Assembly: GCF_018494085.1 (NCBI RefSeq)
Contig: NZ_JABBFP010000002.1
Coordinates: 310,001 to 374,000, forward strand
Source: Rosenbergiella collisarenosi
Lineage (GTDB): Bacteria; Pseudomonadota; Gammaproteobacteria; Enterobacterales; Enterobacteriaceae
Reading direction: 5' to 3'
DNA length: 64,000 bases
Numbering within the stretch: the first letter of the stretch is position 1; every line of letters begins with the position of its first letter. Below the pieces are notes generated by a model. It was not told where the DNA came from and ran no database searches. It was given only the letters and a program-made list of their open reading frames with translations. This document shows positions 10,382-19,454 of this stretch, piece by piece. Made by a program: the position numbers and the translations under genes.

Positions 10382-10987
10382 TCATTGATAATTTTCGGAG
10401 ATACGATCGAGGGTTGTAGTACAACTAGCGGCAAAAATCTCCATAAAATCATTCACCTCGGGCATGGTTTCCCTAAGATGGTTCAGTCTCTCTTCAAGCC
10501 CTTCTTTGACATGCACAAATTCATCGTTGTTAAAGCGTAGCTCATTAAGCGTTTTAATATATGCCGCTAAAATATCCGCCGCTTTGACAATTTTTTTATA
10601 TTCCTGATCAACATTATCTTGAATGATTAATCCGGAAAATGCGTCACGCAGATCCTCGGGCAGCGTTGTCAAACACTCCTGCTCTGCAATTTTTTCAAGG
10701 TGTTTAAAGGCCTGGGTAAATTCGGGGTTGTGATATTTAGTTCGAGAATTTATATCTTGTAATTTGGTTTCAGAAACTTCGTGGTACAGGGCAACGACGG
10801 CTGCACGGTCGGGATTGAGTGGATTACCGTAACGTTTATTACCGATTACGGTAAGTAAATGGGCGATAACGGCCACTTGATGACTATGCTCTGCAACATT
10901 TTCTTTCTGCACACAATGCATTAGCGCCCAGCGCTTGATGAGAGGCATGCGCGTGATCCACGCCATGAAAGTACTTTGAATCGGCAT
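10382..10987 (-). CDS. yfbR: 5'-deoxynucleotidase YfbR-like, with HE in place of HD
   Basis: Family role: dephosphorylates deoxyribonucleoside 5'-monophosphates in the cytosol. 201 aa (E. coli 199). Conserved: RWALM, metal ligand His in NVAEHSHQVA, KAADILAAYIK with the second-site Asp, and DFMEIF near the C-terminus. Odd: the eponymous HD motif reads HE (LYHEVSE, residue ~69), and the following loop, LPTPVKY in E. coli, is INSRTKY here. The Glu and Asp three and eight residues after the changed position are kept. The base sequence clearly reads CAC GAA. Activity may be altered. Confidence 0.85.
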   Translation of the reverse strand: MPIQSTFMAWITRMPLIKRWALMHCVQKENVAEHSHQVAVIAHLLTVIGNKRYGNPLNPDRAAVVALYHEVSETKLQDINSRTKYHNPEFTQAFKHLEKIAEQECLTTLPEDLRDAFSGLIIQDNVDQEYKKIVKAADILAAYIKTLNELRFNNDEFVHVKEGLEERLNHLRETMPEVNDFMEIFAASCTTTLDRISENYQ

Positions 10988-11010
10988 TTAATCCCCTTAA
11001 CCCGTTGAAT

Positions 11011-11036
11011 AAAAAAAAGACGCCTTCAGGCGTCTT
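11011..11036 (-). terminator. Rho-independent terminator of alaA
   Basis: On the minus strand AAGACGCC-TGAA-GGCGTCTT is followed by a run of eight T. It lies between the alaA stop and the yfbR start, so yfbR needs its own promoter or read-through. Confidence 0.92.
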
Positions 11037-11048
11037 AGGTATGAAGCA

Positions 11049-12266
11049 TTATTGGTGATAGTGACTAAGAAAGCGACCAAATTTATTAATAGCCATCTCG
11101 AGATCATCGACTCGCGGGAGCGTAACAATCCGGACGTGATCCGGCCACGGCCAATTGAAGGCACTACCTTGTACGAGGAGAACTTTTTCTTGCAGCAGAA
11201 AGTCGAGAACCATTTTTTGGTCGTCGTAAATATTGAATTTTTTGATATCGATCTTAGGGAACATGTAGAGCGCGCCCTGAGGTTTGACACAACTCACACC
11301 AGGGATCTGATTGATTAATTCCCATGCCCGCTCACGCTGTTGGTAAAGACGACCTTCAGGAGCGATAAACTCGCTGATACTCTGGTAACCACCGAGCGCT
11401 GTCTGAATTGCGTGCTGCGCAGGAACGTTGGCGCATAGACGCATTGAGGCCAACATTTCCAATCCTTCTATATAACCTTTTGCGTGTTTTTTAGGTCCAT
11501 TTAAAACCATCCAGCCCTGACGAAAACCGGCGACACGGTAGGTTTTAGAAAGACCATTAAAGGTTACCGTGAGAAGATCCGGCGCTAACGCTGCAATCGA
11601 ATGATGTTGGGCTGCATCATAGAGAATCTTATCGTAAATCTCGTCGGCAAAAATAATAAGATTATGTTCGCGGGCAATTTTAACGATTTCGATGAGCAGT
11701 TCCTTACTGTACACCGCCCCGGTAGGATTATTAGGGTTGATGATCACGATTCCGCGGGTACGCGGCGTGATTTTGGCACGAATATCGTCAAGGTCGGGAA
11801 ACCAATCGCTGCCTTCATCACAAAGATAGTGAACGGCTTTACCGCTAGACAGTGATACCGCTGCGGTCCACAGCGGATAATCCGGAGCAGGCACGAGCAT
11901 TTCGTCGCCGGTGTTGAGAAGTGCCTGCATCGATTGGACGATAAGTTCCGAAACACCATTACCAATATAGATATCTTCTACGGTAACGTCTCGCATCCCC
12001 AGTGCTTGGTAGTGCTGCATAATCGCTTTACGCGCTGAATAAAGACCTTTTGAGTCGGAGTAACCTTGTGAAGTCGGGAGGTGTTTAATGACATCGACTA
12101 AAATTTCGTCAGGCGCCTCAAAACCAAAAGGGGCAGGGTTGCCAATGTTCAGCTTAAGAACTTTATTACCCTCTTCTTCAAGCCGCTTAGCTTCTTTCAA
12201 TACAGGGCCACGAATGTCGTAACATACATTCTCTAATTTGGCAGATTTTTCTATTTTTATGCTCAT
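11049..12266 (-). CDS. alaA: Alanine transaminase AlaA
   Basis: PLP enzyme making alanine from pyruvate and glutamate. 405 aa, the same as E. coli AlaA, with very high similarity (SKLENVCYDIRGPVLKEA type start, LNIGNPAPFGF, IINPNNPTGAVYSKELL, PLP-lysine in FNGLSKTYRVAGFRQGW, ALYMFPKIDIK). An ATG three codons upstream (12275) is possible; 12266 is chosen because it gives the E. coli length. Confidence 0.95.
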   Translation of the reverse strand: MSIKIEKSAKLENVCYDIRGPVLKEAKRLEEEGNKVLKLNIGNPAPFGFEAPDEILVDVIKHLPTSQGYSDSKGLYSARKAIMQHYQALGMRDVTVEDIYIGNGVSELIVQSMQALLNTGDEMLVPAPDYPLWTAAVSLSSGKAVHYLCDEGSDWFPDLDDIRAKITPRTRGIVIINPNNPTGAVYSKELLIEIVKIAREHNLIIFADEIYDKILYDAAQHHSIAALAPDLLTVTFNGLSKTYRVAGFRQGWMVLNGPKKHAKGYIEGLEMLASMRLCANVPAQHAIQTALGGYQSISEFIAPEGRLYQQRERAWELINQIPGVSCVKPQGALYMFPKIDIKKFNIYDDQKMVLDFLLQEKVLLVQGSAFNWPWPDHVRIVTLPRVDDLEMAINKFGRFLSHYHQ

Positions 12267-13085
12267 GGGCTTCATCTCGGCTTTAGAAACGGGAAATGGC
12301 TATGAAGGAGTCTTCTCCCCATAAATGTACTCTGGTCAGAGAGTTAAATGAAGTGCCCTCACCGGGCTAACGTCGATTACAGAAGGGATATCTACATTTG
12401 CAGTATTTTATTCCAAAAAAACAACCTAAACAAAATAAAGCTCCGCTTTTAGCGGCGAGCCTCTGAGCAACACTCGATCTGATTACCAGCAAATATTAAT
12501 GAATACTTAGTGGGCTAATTTCTTAGAGTCATGTTAATAGAAAAGAAAATATTACAAGAATTTTCAAACCTCTTTTAGCTATTAATTTTATTTAGCAATT
12601 GGAAGAAGTAACTGAGAATTTTATATCTAATTATTAATTTGTCTTAAATGTTTTTCGAGTATTAGTTATTAATAATGGAGTATGAAATTATTAACGATCA
12701 TATGATTTCTTGTAATTCGCTCGGGTTACACGAAGAAGACTCGCTCAACCTAGCAGAATATGAACTAAGTCAAGAAAAGGACAGTTTTATTGAAAAAAAA
12801 TTCCAATTAGTGAAGAAAAATGATTAAGTCGAATTAACAGTTAAACACTTCTCGTACAAGGAGTATTAATTTAATAGCCATCTATCCTCCTCATCTTTCA
12901 TTGCTGTCTGATTGTCGAAGTGCGGCTGAAAATGGATTTTTAAGCAAGTATAGGGATGACTAAAGGAAGATTATCACTCATTAACGTGATGGTTTTTCCC
13001 CATAATAGTTTGAAAGTGGACGATATTTACCAGTAATAACCAACACCAGTGTAATACTCAAATAAAATCAAAAAAGTGAATAATT
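12267..13085. other. Long alaA-lrhA divergent spacer
   Basis: About 810 bases, clearly more AT-rich than the flanks, between divergent alaA and lrhA; E. coli has a similarly long spacer here. Contents seen: a 50-codon open frame at 12675-12827, and a GC-rich hairpin near 12437-12465 (GCTCCGC ... GCGGCGAGC) followed on the minus strand by TTTATTTTGTTT. Promoters for alaA and lrhA must lie here, but none matches consensus well enough to place. Confidence 0.5.
12675..12827 (+). CDS. Candidate 50-aa small protein upstream of lrhA
   Basis: Starts MEYEIINDHMISCNS and ends FQLVKKND. It is acidic and charged, with no membrane segment or signal peptide and no family I recognise. There is no clear ribosome site before the ATG, and the region is AT-rich, where chance frames are shorter but still occur. 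Possibly a leader or regulatory peptide for lrhA; equally possibly chance. Confidence 0.25.
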   Translation: MEYEIINDHMISCNSLGLHEEDSLNLAEYELSQEKDSFIEKKFQLVKKND

Positions 13086-14018
13086 ATGACAATCCACAAT
13101 AATATATCGATTAATCTCGATCTTGATCTGTTACGTACTTTTGTCGCGGTGGCGGATCTAAACACCTTTGCCGCAGCGGCATCAGCGGTCTGTCGTACCC
13201 AGTCTGCAGTGAGTCAACAAATGCAGCGCTTAGAGCAAATTGTAGACCGTGAGCTTTTTGCTCGTCATGGTCGCAATAAATTGCTTACGGAGCACGGAAT
13301 ACAATTACTGGGCTATGCGAGAAAAATACTCCGCTTTAATGACGAAGCTTGCGCATCACTGCAATATAGTAATGATCAAGAGAAATTAATTATTGGAGCG
13401 ACAGAAGATACGTCAGAAAGTTTATTACCCTTCATGTTAAATAGAATCACCGCGCTCTATCCTAGTTTGGACATTGAAATTCGCGTGAATAGAACCGAGG
13501 CTATTTTAGCCCTGCTTGCGCAACAGGAGATTGATATTGCGCTGACGACTCAGGGTGACCCGCGCTTTGAGCAGCAGATTCTACGAACCTCACCCACGCT
13601 GTGGTTTTGTGCGGCAGATTTCGCGATTACAGTTGGCGAAGCAATCCCTCTCGTTATTCAGAATGAGGGTGAATTATTTAGGGAACTCGCAATTAATGCA
13701 CTTGATGCCCACCAAGTACCTTGGCGGTTTGCTTATGTGGCCAATTCTAAAGCCGCGATCAATGTTGCGGTGAAAGCAGGACTCGGAGCAACCGCAAGGC
13801 CCGCTGAAATGCTTAACCCTGAATTACGTGTGCTCGGCGCTGCGGAAGGATTACCCTCGCTTCCTGATACTCAATACTTACTTTGTCGTCAACCTCAAGG
13901 TGAAAAGGCATTCGTTCGTTCTTTGTTTAACGTTTTGGCGCCCATCCCTGACTCTGTTCAACGGGTGATCAGCATGGCGTTACCTGATCAAGACGTTTAT
14001 GAGTTAGAAGAAGGGTAG
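13086..14018 (+). CDS. lrhA: LysR-type regulator LrhA (HexA/PecT family)
   Basis: Transcription repressor of flagella, motility and virulence genes in enterobacteria. 310 aa (E. coli LrhA 312). Winged HTH at residues ~12-70 (DLDLLRTFVAVADLNTFAAAA, RTQSAVSQQMQRLEQ), then the LysR effector domain from ~90 (IIGATEDTSESLLPFML). It sits between alaA and nuoA as in E. coli, transcribed towards nuo. Confidence 0.93.
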   Translation: MTIHNNISINLDLDLLRTFVAVADLNTFAAAASAVCRTQSAVSQQMQRLEQIVDRELFARHGRNKLLTEHGIQLLGYARKILRFNDEACASLQYSNDQEKLIIGATEDTSESLLPFMLNRITALYPSLDIEIRVNRTEAILALLAQQEIDIALTTQGDPRFEQQILRTSPTLWFCAADFAITVGEAIPLVIQNEGELFRELAINALDAHQVPWRFAYVANSKAAINVAVKAGLGATARPAEMLNPELRVLGAAEGLPSLPDTQYLLCRQPQGEKAFVRSLFNVLAPIPDSVQRVISMALPDQDVYELEEG

Positions 14019-14463
14019 TACTCACCTCCCAATGTTACGACGCTGAAAGCGATTCGCTTCCTGAGTAGGGGCTATCGACTCATTTTAGATGCTTCTCGAT
14101 GAGGGAAGCCTCTGTGACCCGAAAGTATTTATCGAAGTGAATTATGAGTCAGATCAAAAAAACCTTACTTATTGTGCGTGAAAATTCTTATAAACCTGCC
14201 AAACTTGCTTAAGGTTTCTTTTGAAAATGTGACGAAGGCCCAAGGTTAAAGCTTTACATTCTATGTTTGTCAATTGTTAAAAAATATTTATATTTACCCC
14301 CTTAGGTTGACAGAAGGTTATGAAAAGGAGTAAAAAAAACCTATAAAAACACTGTTATGTTATATTTAACAGACATTACTAAAAGGTGTTACACCTTCCG
14401 TAAACTTTTGTGGTCACTCCTTGCGCAGTTTTGCAAACTGTCATCCACACTTGAAGAGTAAGC
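14019..14463 (+). other. lrhA-nuoA spacer and nuo leader
   Basis: 445 bases without a gene; E. coli also has a long regulatory region here that carries nuo promoters and sites for ArcA, NarL, Fnr and others. The best promoter is listed separately (14267-14294). A second TTGACA at 14307-14312 has only a poor -10 (TAAAAA). No terminator with a T-run is visible after lrhA. Confidence 0.6.
14267..14294 (+). promoter_or_regulatory. Probable nuo promoter
   Basis: TTGTCA (14267-14272), 16-base spacer, TATATT (14289-14294): each hexamer is 5/6 to the sigma-70 consensus. It would leave a ~165-base leader before nuoA. Confidence 0.5.
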
Positions 14464-14907
14464 ATGAGTATGTCAACCACTACCGAAGTTATCGCTCATC
14501 ATTGGGCTTTTGTCGTTTTTGTCGTCATTGCATTTGGACTCTGTGCATTCATGCTAACCGGGGGTTGGTTGCTGGGTGGAAGAGCTAAAGGCAGATATAA
14601 AGATACTCCATTTGAATCGGGGATCGATCCTGTCGGATCTACCCACCTTCGCCTCTCTGCTAAATTTTATCTTGTCGCAATGTTCTTCGTCATTTTCGAT
14701 GTCGAAGCGCTATTTCTTTACGCTTGGTCAGTCTCTGTTCGTGAAAGTGGCTGGGTAGGCTTCGCCGAAGCGGCAATATTTATTCTTATTCTGTTAGCCG
14801 GATTAGTTTATCTCGTGAGAACGGGTGCACTCGATTGGGCGCCAGCACGTCGTCGTATTGTCGTCAAATCAGAGAACGGACGCGGCAATTCTCCTCAAAA
14901 GTTATAG
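14464..14907 (+). CDS. nuoA: NADH-quinone oxidoreductase subunit A
   Basis: Membrane subunit of complex I (NADH:ubiquinone oxidoreductase), next to the quinone channel. 147 aa as in E. coli, three hydrophobic segments, and family stretches [39 protein letters not shown]. First gene of the 13-gene nuo operon. GAAGAG lies before the ATG. Confidence 0.97.
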   Translation: MSMSTTTEVIAHHWAFVVFVVIAFGLCAFMLTGGWLLGGRAKGRYKDTPFESGIDPVGSTHLRLSAKFYLVAMFFVIFDVEALFLYAWSVSVRESGWVGFAEAAIFILILLAGLVYLVRTGALDWAPARRRIVVKSENGRGNSPQKL

Positions 14908-14919
14908 AGAGGCATTAAG

Positions 14920-15600
14920 ATGGATTATACACTCACCCGCGTAGACCCCAATAGCAATGGTGAGAACGATCGCTATCCTTTGCAAAAGCAGGAAATTGTC
15001 AGCGATCCTCTTGAACAGCACGTCCATAGAAGCGTTTACATGGGTAAGCTGGAACATGCACTTCACGATATGGTGAACTGGGGCCGTAAAAATTCTTTAT
15101 GGCCTTACAATTTCGGCCTCTCTTGCTGTTACGTCGAAATGACGACTTCGTTTACCGCTGTCCACGATGTGGCGCGCTTTGGTGCTGAAGTTATGCGCGC
15201 ATCTCCGCGACAAGCTGATTTCATGGTTATTGCGGGCACGCCTTTCACCAAAATGGCACCGGTTATACAACGTCTCTACGATCAAATGTTAGAGCCTAAA
15301 TGGGTGATATCCATGGGCGCGTGCGCTAACTCAGGTGGCATGTATGACATTTATTCTGTGGTACAGGGTGTCGATAAATTTCTGCCGGTTGATGTTTATA
15401 TTCCCGGCTGTCCTCCTCGTCCGGAAGCGTACATGCAAGCGTTGCTTTTATTGCAGGAATCGATCGGTAAAGAGCGCCGCCCTCTATCATGGGTGGTCGG
15501 TGATCAAGGGGTTTACCGCGCAAATATGCAATCGGAACGTGAGCGCAAGCGTGGCGAGCGTATCGCGGTGACTAACCTGCGTACCCCAGACGAAATTTGA
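14920..15600 (+). CDS. nuoB: NADH-quinone oxidoreductase subunit B
   Basis: Peripheral-arm subunit of complex I carrying cluster N2, the last iron-sulfur centre before quinone. 226 aa (E. coli 220). Cluster ligands are visible: the adjacent cysteines in LSCCYVEM, then [10 protein letters not shown] and PGCPPRPEA. Twelve bases after nuoA. Confidence 0.97.
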   Translation: MDYTLTRVDPNSNGENDRYPLQKQEIVSDPLEQHVHRSVYMGKLEHALHDMVNWGRKNSLWPYNFGLSCCYVEMTTSFTAVHDVARFGAEVMRASPRQADFMVIAGTPFTKMAPVIQRLYDQMLEPKWVISMGACANSGGMYDIYSVVQGVDKFLPVDVYIPGCPPRPEAYMQALLLLQESIGKERRPLSWVVGDQGVYRANMQSERERKRGERIAVTNLRTPDEI

Positions 15601-15701
15601 CCTGAAACCATTGGGCGGCGTTAGGAATAAAAACAATAACTCCTTCGCCTGATGGCTGCCTTCTTTGTCGTGCCTCTACTGGCCGGAATGGTGAACAACG
15701 T

Positions 15702-17501
15702 ATGACAGATATTAATATGCAACAGCAGAATACTGCTGCTTGGCAGACACAAGACCACTTGGATGATCCAGTGGTCGGTGAACTGCGCAATCGTTTTGGG
15801 CCGGATGCTTTTACGGTTCAACCTACGCGTACCGGAATTCCCGTAGTATGGGTACGCCGTGAGCAGTTATTAGAGATAATCAGTTTCTTACGCCAAGTCC
15901 CTAAACCTTACGTCATGCTCTACGACCTGCATGGCGTTGATGAACGTTTAAGAACTCATCGCCATGGACTTCCTGAAGCCGATTTCTCGGTGTTCTACCA
16001 CTTTATTTCGATTGAACGTAATCGCGATATTATGTTGAAAGTGGCCTTAGTCGAACGCGATCTCAACCTCCCGACGCTGACAAAAATTTTCCCAAATGCC
16101 AACTGGTATGAGCGTGAAACCTGGGAGATGTTTGGTATTACCTTCGAAGGTCATCCACACTTGACGCGTATCATGATGCCCGATACTTGGACGGGTCACC
16201 CATTACGCAAAGATTACCCAGCGCGAGCCACCGAATTCGATCCCTTTATGCTGACTAAAGCAAAAGAAGACATGGAGATGGAAGCGTTAACGTTCGATCC
16301 TGAAAAGTGGGGAATGAAGCGCGGTACCGCTAACGAAGATTTCATGTTCTTGAACTTGGGACCGAACCACCCCTCAGCGCACGGTGCTTTTCGTATCATC
16401 TTACAACTCGATGGTGAAGAAATTGTCGATTGTGTCCCTGATATTGGCTACCACCACCGTGGCGCCGAAAAAATGGGTGAGCGTCAATCTTGGCATAGCT
16501 ATATCCCGTATACCGACCGTATTGAATATTTAGGCGGCTGCGTTAATGAAATGCCGTATGTGTTAGCCGTAGAGAAACTGGCTGGCATTACAGTGCCTGA
16601 AAAAGTAGACGTCATTCGCGTCATGCTTTCTGAACTCTTCCGCATCAATAGTCATCTTCTGTATATCTCGACCTTTATTCAAGACGTCGGGGCGATGACA
16701 CCTGTCTTCTTTGCCTTTACCGATCGTCAGAAAATTTACGACGTGGTGGAAGCGATTACAGGCTTTCGGATGCACCCAGCATGGTTCCGTATTGGCGGGG
16801 TTGCTCATGATCTGCCGAAAGGGTGGGAACGGCTACTGCGTGAGTTTTTGGATTGGATGCCTAAGCGACTCAAAGAATACGACAAGGCAGCGTTACGTAA
16901 CTCAGTATTAGTGGGGCGTTCGAAAGGGGTTGCCGCTTATAACCAAGAAGAAGCATTGCGCTGGGGGACTACCGGGGCAGGCCTTCGTGCGACCGGCTTA
17001 GACTTTGACGTGCGTAAATGGCGTCCTTATTCCGGCTATGAAAACTTCGATTTCGAGATCCCGGTCGGTGATGGTATCAGCGACGCATACAGTCGTGTTC
17101 AGCTTAAAATGCAAGAAATGTGGCAGTCTTTACGCATACTCGAACAGTGCTTGAAAAATATGCCTGAAGGGCCGTTTAAGGCAGACCATCCGCTGACCAC
17201 GCCACCGCCTAAAGAGCGTACGTTACAGCATATTGAAACGCTGATTACCCACTTCTTACAAGTTTCGTGGGGACCGGTGATGCCCGCCAACGAATCATTC
17301 CAAATGATCGAAGCGACGAAAGGTATCAATAGCTATTACTTAACGAGCGATGGTTCGACCATGAGTTATCGCACCCGGGTTCGTACTCCTAGCTTCCCTC
17401 ATCTGCAACAGATCCCTTCGGTGATCAACGGCAGTTTGGTATCAGACCTTATCGTCTATCTAGGCAGTATCGATTTTGTTATGTCAGATGTGGACCGCTA
17501 A
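15702..17501 (+). CDS. nuoC: NADH-quinone oxidoreductase fused subunits C and D
   Basis: Fused NuoCD of complex I (599 aa), as in E. coli and relatives. The first ~190 residues are the NuoC 30-kDa part ([25 protein letters not shown]); the rest is the NuoD 49-kDa part that shapes the quinone pocket ([31 protein letters not shown], ending DFVMSDVDR). A 101-base gap separates it from nuoB, as in E. coli. Confidence 0.97.
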   Translation: MTDINMQQQNTAAWQTQDHLDDPVVGELRNRFGPDAFTVQPTRTGIPVVWVRREQLLEIISFLRQVPKPYVMLYDLHGVDERLRTHRHGLPEADFSVFYHFISIERNRDIMLKVALVERDLNLPTLTKIFPNANWYERETWEMFGITFEGHPHLTRIMMPDTWTGHPLRKDYPARATEFDPFMLTKAKEDMEMEALTFDPEKWGMKRGTANEDFMFLNLGPNHPSAHGAFRIILQLDGEEIVDCVPDIGYHHRGAEKMGERQSWHSYIPYTDRIEYLGGCVNEMPYVLAVEKLAGITVPEKVDVIRVMLSELFRINSHLLYISTFIQDVGAMTPVFFAFTDRQKIYDVVEAITGFRMHPAWFRIGGVAHDLPKGWERLLREFLDWMPKRLKEYDKAALRNSVLVGRSKGVAAYNQEEALRWGTTGAGLRATGLDFDVRKWRPYSGYENFDFEIPVGDGISDAYSRVQLKMQEMWQSLRILEQCLKNMPEGPFKADHPLTTPPPKERTLQHIETLITHFLQVSWGPVMPANESFQMIEATKGINSYYLTSDGSTMSYRTRVRTPSFPHLQQIPSVINGSLVSDLIVYLGSIDFVMSDVDR

Positions 17502-17503
17502 TT

Positions 17504-18019
17504 ATGCACGATCAAACCATTTCAATTAAAACGATCGAGACTCAACCCGAATTTACGCTGAGTGAAAATGAACAGCAGGCGATTGAGCATGAAAAGCACC
17601 ATTACGAAGACCCGCGTGCTGCCTCGATTGAGGCGCTTAAAATCGTTCAAAAACAGCGTGGATGGGTTCCCGACGGAGCCATTGAGGCGATCGCTGAGGT
17701 ACTCGGCATCCCGGCTAGTGATGTGGAAGGTGTGGCCACCTTCTATAGCCAAATCTATCGCCAGCCCGTTGGGCGTCATGTTATCCGTTATTGCGATAGC
17801 GTGGTCTGCCATATTACCGGTTACCAAGGTATTCAGGCCGCATTAGAAGAGACGCTACAGATTAAACCTGGGCAAACGACGGCAGATGGACGCTTCACCT
17901 TATTACCGACTTGCTGTCTAGGCAATTGTGACAAGGGGCCGACGATGATGGTCGGCGAACAGACTCATGTGCATCTGACACCCGAGTCCATCCCCTCGCT
18001 GTTGGAGCAATACTCATGA
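17504..18019 (+). CDS. nuoE: NADH-quinone oxidoreductase subunit E
   Basis: 24-kDa subunit of the NADH dehydrogenase module, carrying [2Fe-2S] cluster N1a. 171 aa (E. coli 166). Ligands: [10 protein letters not shown] (C-x4-C) and [11 protein letters not shown]. Starts 2 bases after nuoCD; its stop overlaps the nuoF start by 4 bases. Confidence 0.97.
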   Translation: MHDQTISIKTIETQPEFTLSENEQQAIEHEKHHYEDPRAASIEALKIVQKQRGWVPDGAIEAIAEVLGIPASDVEGVATFYSQIYRQPVGRHVIRYCDSVVCHITGYQGIQAALEETLQIKPGQTTADGRFTLLPTCCLGNCDKGPTMMVGEQTHVHLTPESIPSLLEQYS

Positions 18020-19362
18020 GCATCAAAACCATTGTCCGCACAGCAGAGACACATCCACTGACTTGGCGTCTGCGTGACGATAAACAGCCGGTCTGGTTTG
18101 ATGAGTACTGTTCAAAAAATGGCTACGCGGGTGCGCGTAAAGCATTGGGCAGCATGGCCCCCGATGAAATCGTGGCACAAGTTAAAGACTCAGGCCTCAA
18201 AGGGCGGGGTGGCGCAGGGTTCTCTACCGGCTTGAAATGGAGCTTGATGCCGAAAGATGAGTCGATGAATATCCGTTATCTACTCTGTAATGCGGATGAG
18301 ATGGAGCCGGGGACGTATAAAGATCGTCTATTAATGGAGCAAATGCCGCACCAATTGGTAGAAGGCATGCTGATCAGCGCCTTCGCCCTCAAAGCCTATC
18401 GTGGCTATATCTTCCTGCGCGGCGAATATGTCGAAGCGGCCGAGAATCTACGTCGGGCGATCGAAGAAGCGAAGCAAGCGGGATTATTAGGTGAGAATAT
18501 CCTCGGGACTGGCTTCAATTTCGAACTGTTCGTCCATACCGGCGCAGGCCGCTACATCTGTGGCGAAGAAACCGCCCTGATTAACTCATTGGAAGGGCGC
18601 CGTGCGAATCCGCGTTCTAAACCGCCATTTCCTGCCAGCGCGGGAGTATGGGGCAAACCGACCTGTGTGAATAATGTCGAAACGCTTTCCAATGTCCCGG
18701 CTATCTTGGCTAACGGTGTCGAGTGGTACAAAGGCTTGTCGACTAGCGAAGATGCGGGCACCAAAATGATGGGCTTCTCGGGTCGGGTTAAAAATCCAGG
18801 TCTGTGGGAGCTCCCTTTCGGTATTACTGCGCGCGAAATCTTAGAAGATTATGCAGGTGGAATGCGTGATGGGCTGAAGTTTAAAGCGTGGCAACCGGGT
18901 GGCGCAGGAACCGATTTTCTGACGGATAGCCACTTAGACCTCCCGATGGAATTTGCCAGTATCGGTAAAGCGGGTAGCCGTTTAGGGACTGCGTTAGCGA
19001 TGGCCGTCGATCATGAGATCAATATGGTCTCTCTGGTACGTAACCTAGAAGAGTTTTTCGCTCGCGAATCCTGTGGTTGGTGTACGCCATGCCGCGACGG
19101 TCTACCGTGGAGCGTAAAAATCTTACGTGCGCTGGAGCAGCGTAAAGGCCAACCCGGTGACATTGAAACGCTAGAGCAGCTTTGTCGCCAGCTAGGTCCG
19201 GGTAAAACCTTCTGCGCGCACGCGCCAGGTGCTGTCGAGCCTCTACAGAGCGCTATTAAATATTTCCGCGAAGAGTTCGAAGCGGGTATCGCTCCGCAAG
19301 TATTTGGCAACACACGCAGTATCAGCGGGATTCAGCCGAACTTATTAAAGAGTCGTTGGTAA
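18016..19362 (+). CDS. nuoF: NADH-quinone oxidoreductase subunit F
   Basis: 51-kDa subunit that binds NADH, FMN and [4Fe-4S] cluster N3. 448 aa (E. coli 445). Visible: the NADH/FMN glycine-rich region [15 protein letters not shown] (residues ~60-75), the FMN-site stretch [19 protein letters not shown], and the N3 motif [12 protein letters not shown] with the fourth cysteine in [10 protein letters not shown]. Confidence 0.97.
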   Translation: MSIKTIVRTAETHPLTWRLRDDKQPVWFDEYCSKNGYAGARKALGSMAPDEIVAQVKDSGLKGRGGAGFSTGLKWSLMPKDESMNIRYLLCNADEMEPGTYKDRLLMEQMPHQLVEGMLISAFALKAYRGYIFLRGEYVEAAENLRRAIEEAKQAGLLGENILGTGFNFELFVHTGAGRYICGEETALINSLEGRRANPRSKPPFPASAGVWGKPTCVNNVETLSNVPAILANGVEWYKGLSTSEDAGTKMMGFSGRVKNPGLWELPFGITAREILEDYAGGMRDGLKFKAWQPGGAGTDFLTDSHLDLPMEFASIGKAGSRLGTALAMAVDHEINMVSLVRNLEEFFARESCGWCTPCRDGLPWSVKILRALEQRKGQPGDIETLEQLCRQLGPGKTFCAHAPGAVEPLQSAIKYFREEFEAGIAPQVFGNTRSISGIQPNLLKSRW

Positions 19363-19454
19363 CTCGCTCGCCCTAAAGGCGAAACGAATACACAAAAATA
19401 AGTATTAATGTTTAACGCTCGCGTCAAACCGAGCCTTACTTGAGCATGTTGACT

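Noticed and set aside
12437..12465. Terminator-like hairpin with T-rich tail on the minus strand in the alaA-lrhA spacer
   Set aside because: The stem has a bulge and the tail is interrupted; no minus-strand gene upstream of it is evident, so I do not call a terminator or sRNA.
14307..14336. TTGACA at 14307 as a second nuo promoter
   Set aside because: The -35 is perfect, but no hexamer close to TATAAT lies at 16-18 bases; the promoter at 14267 is better.
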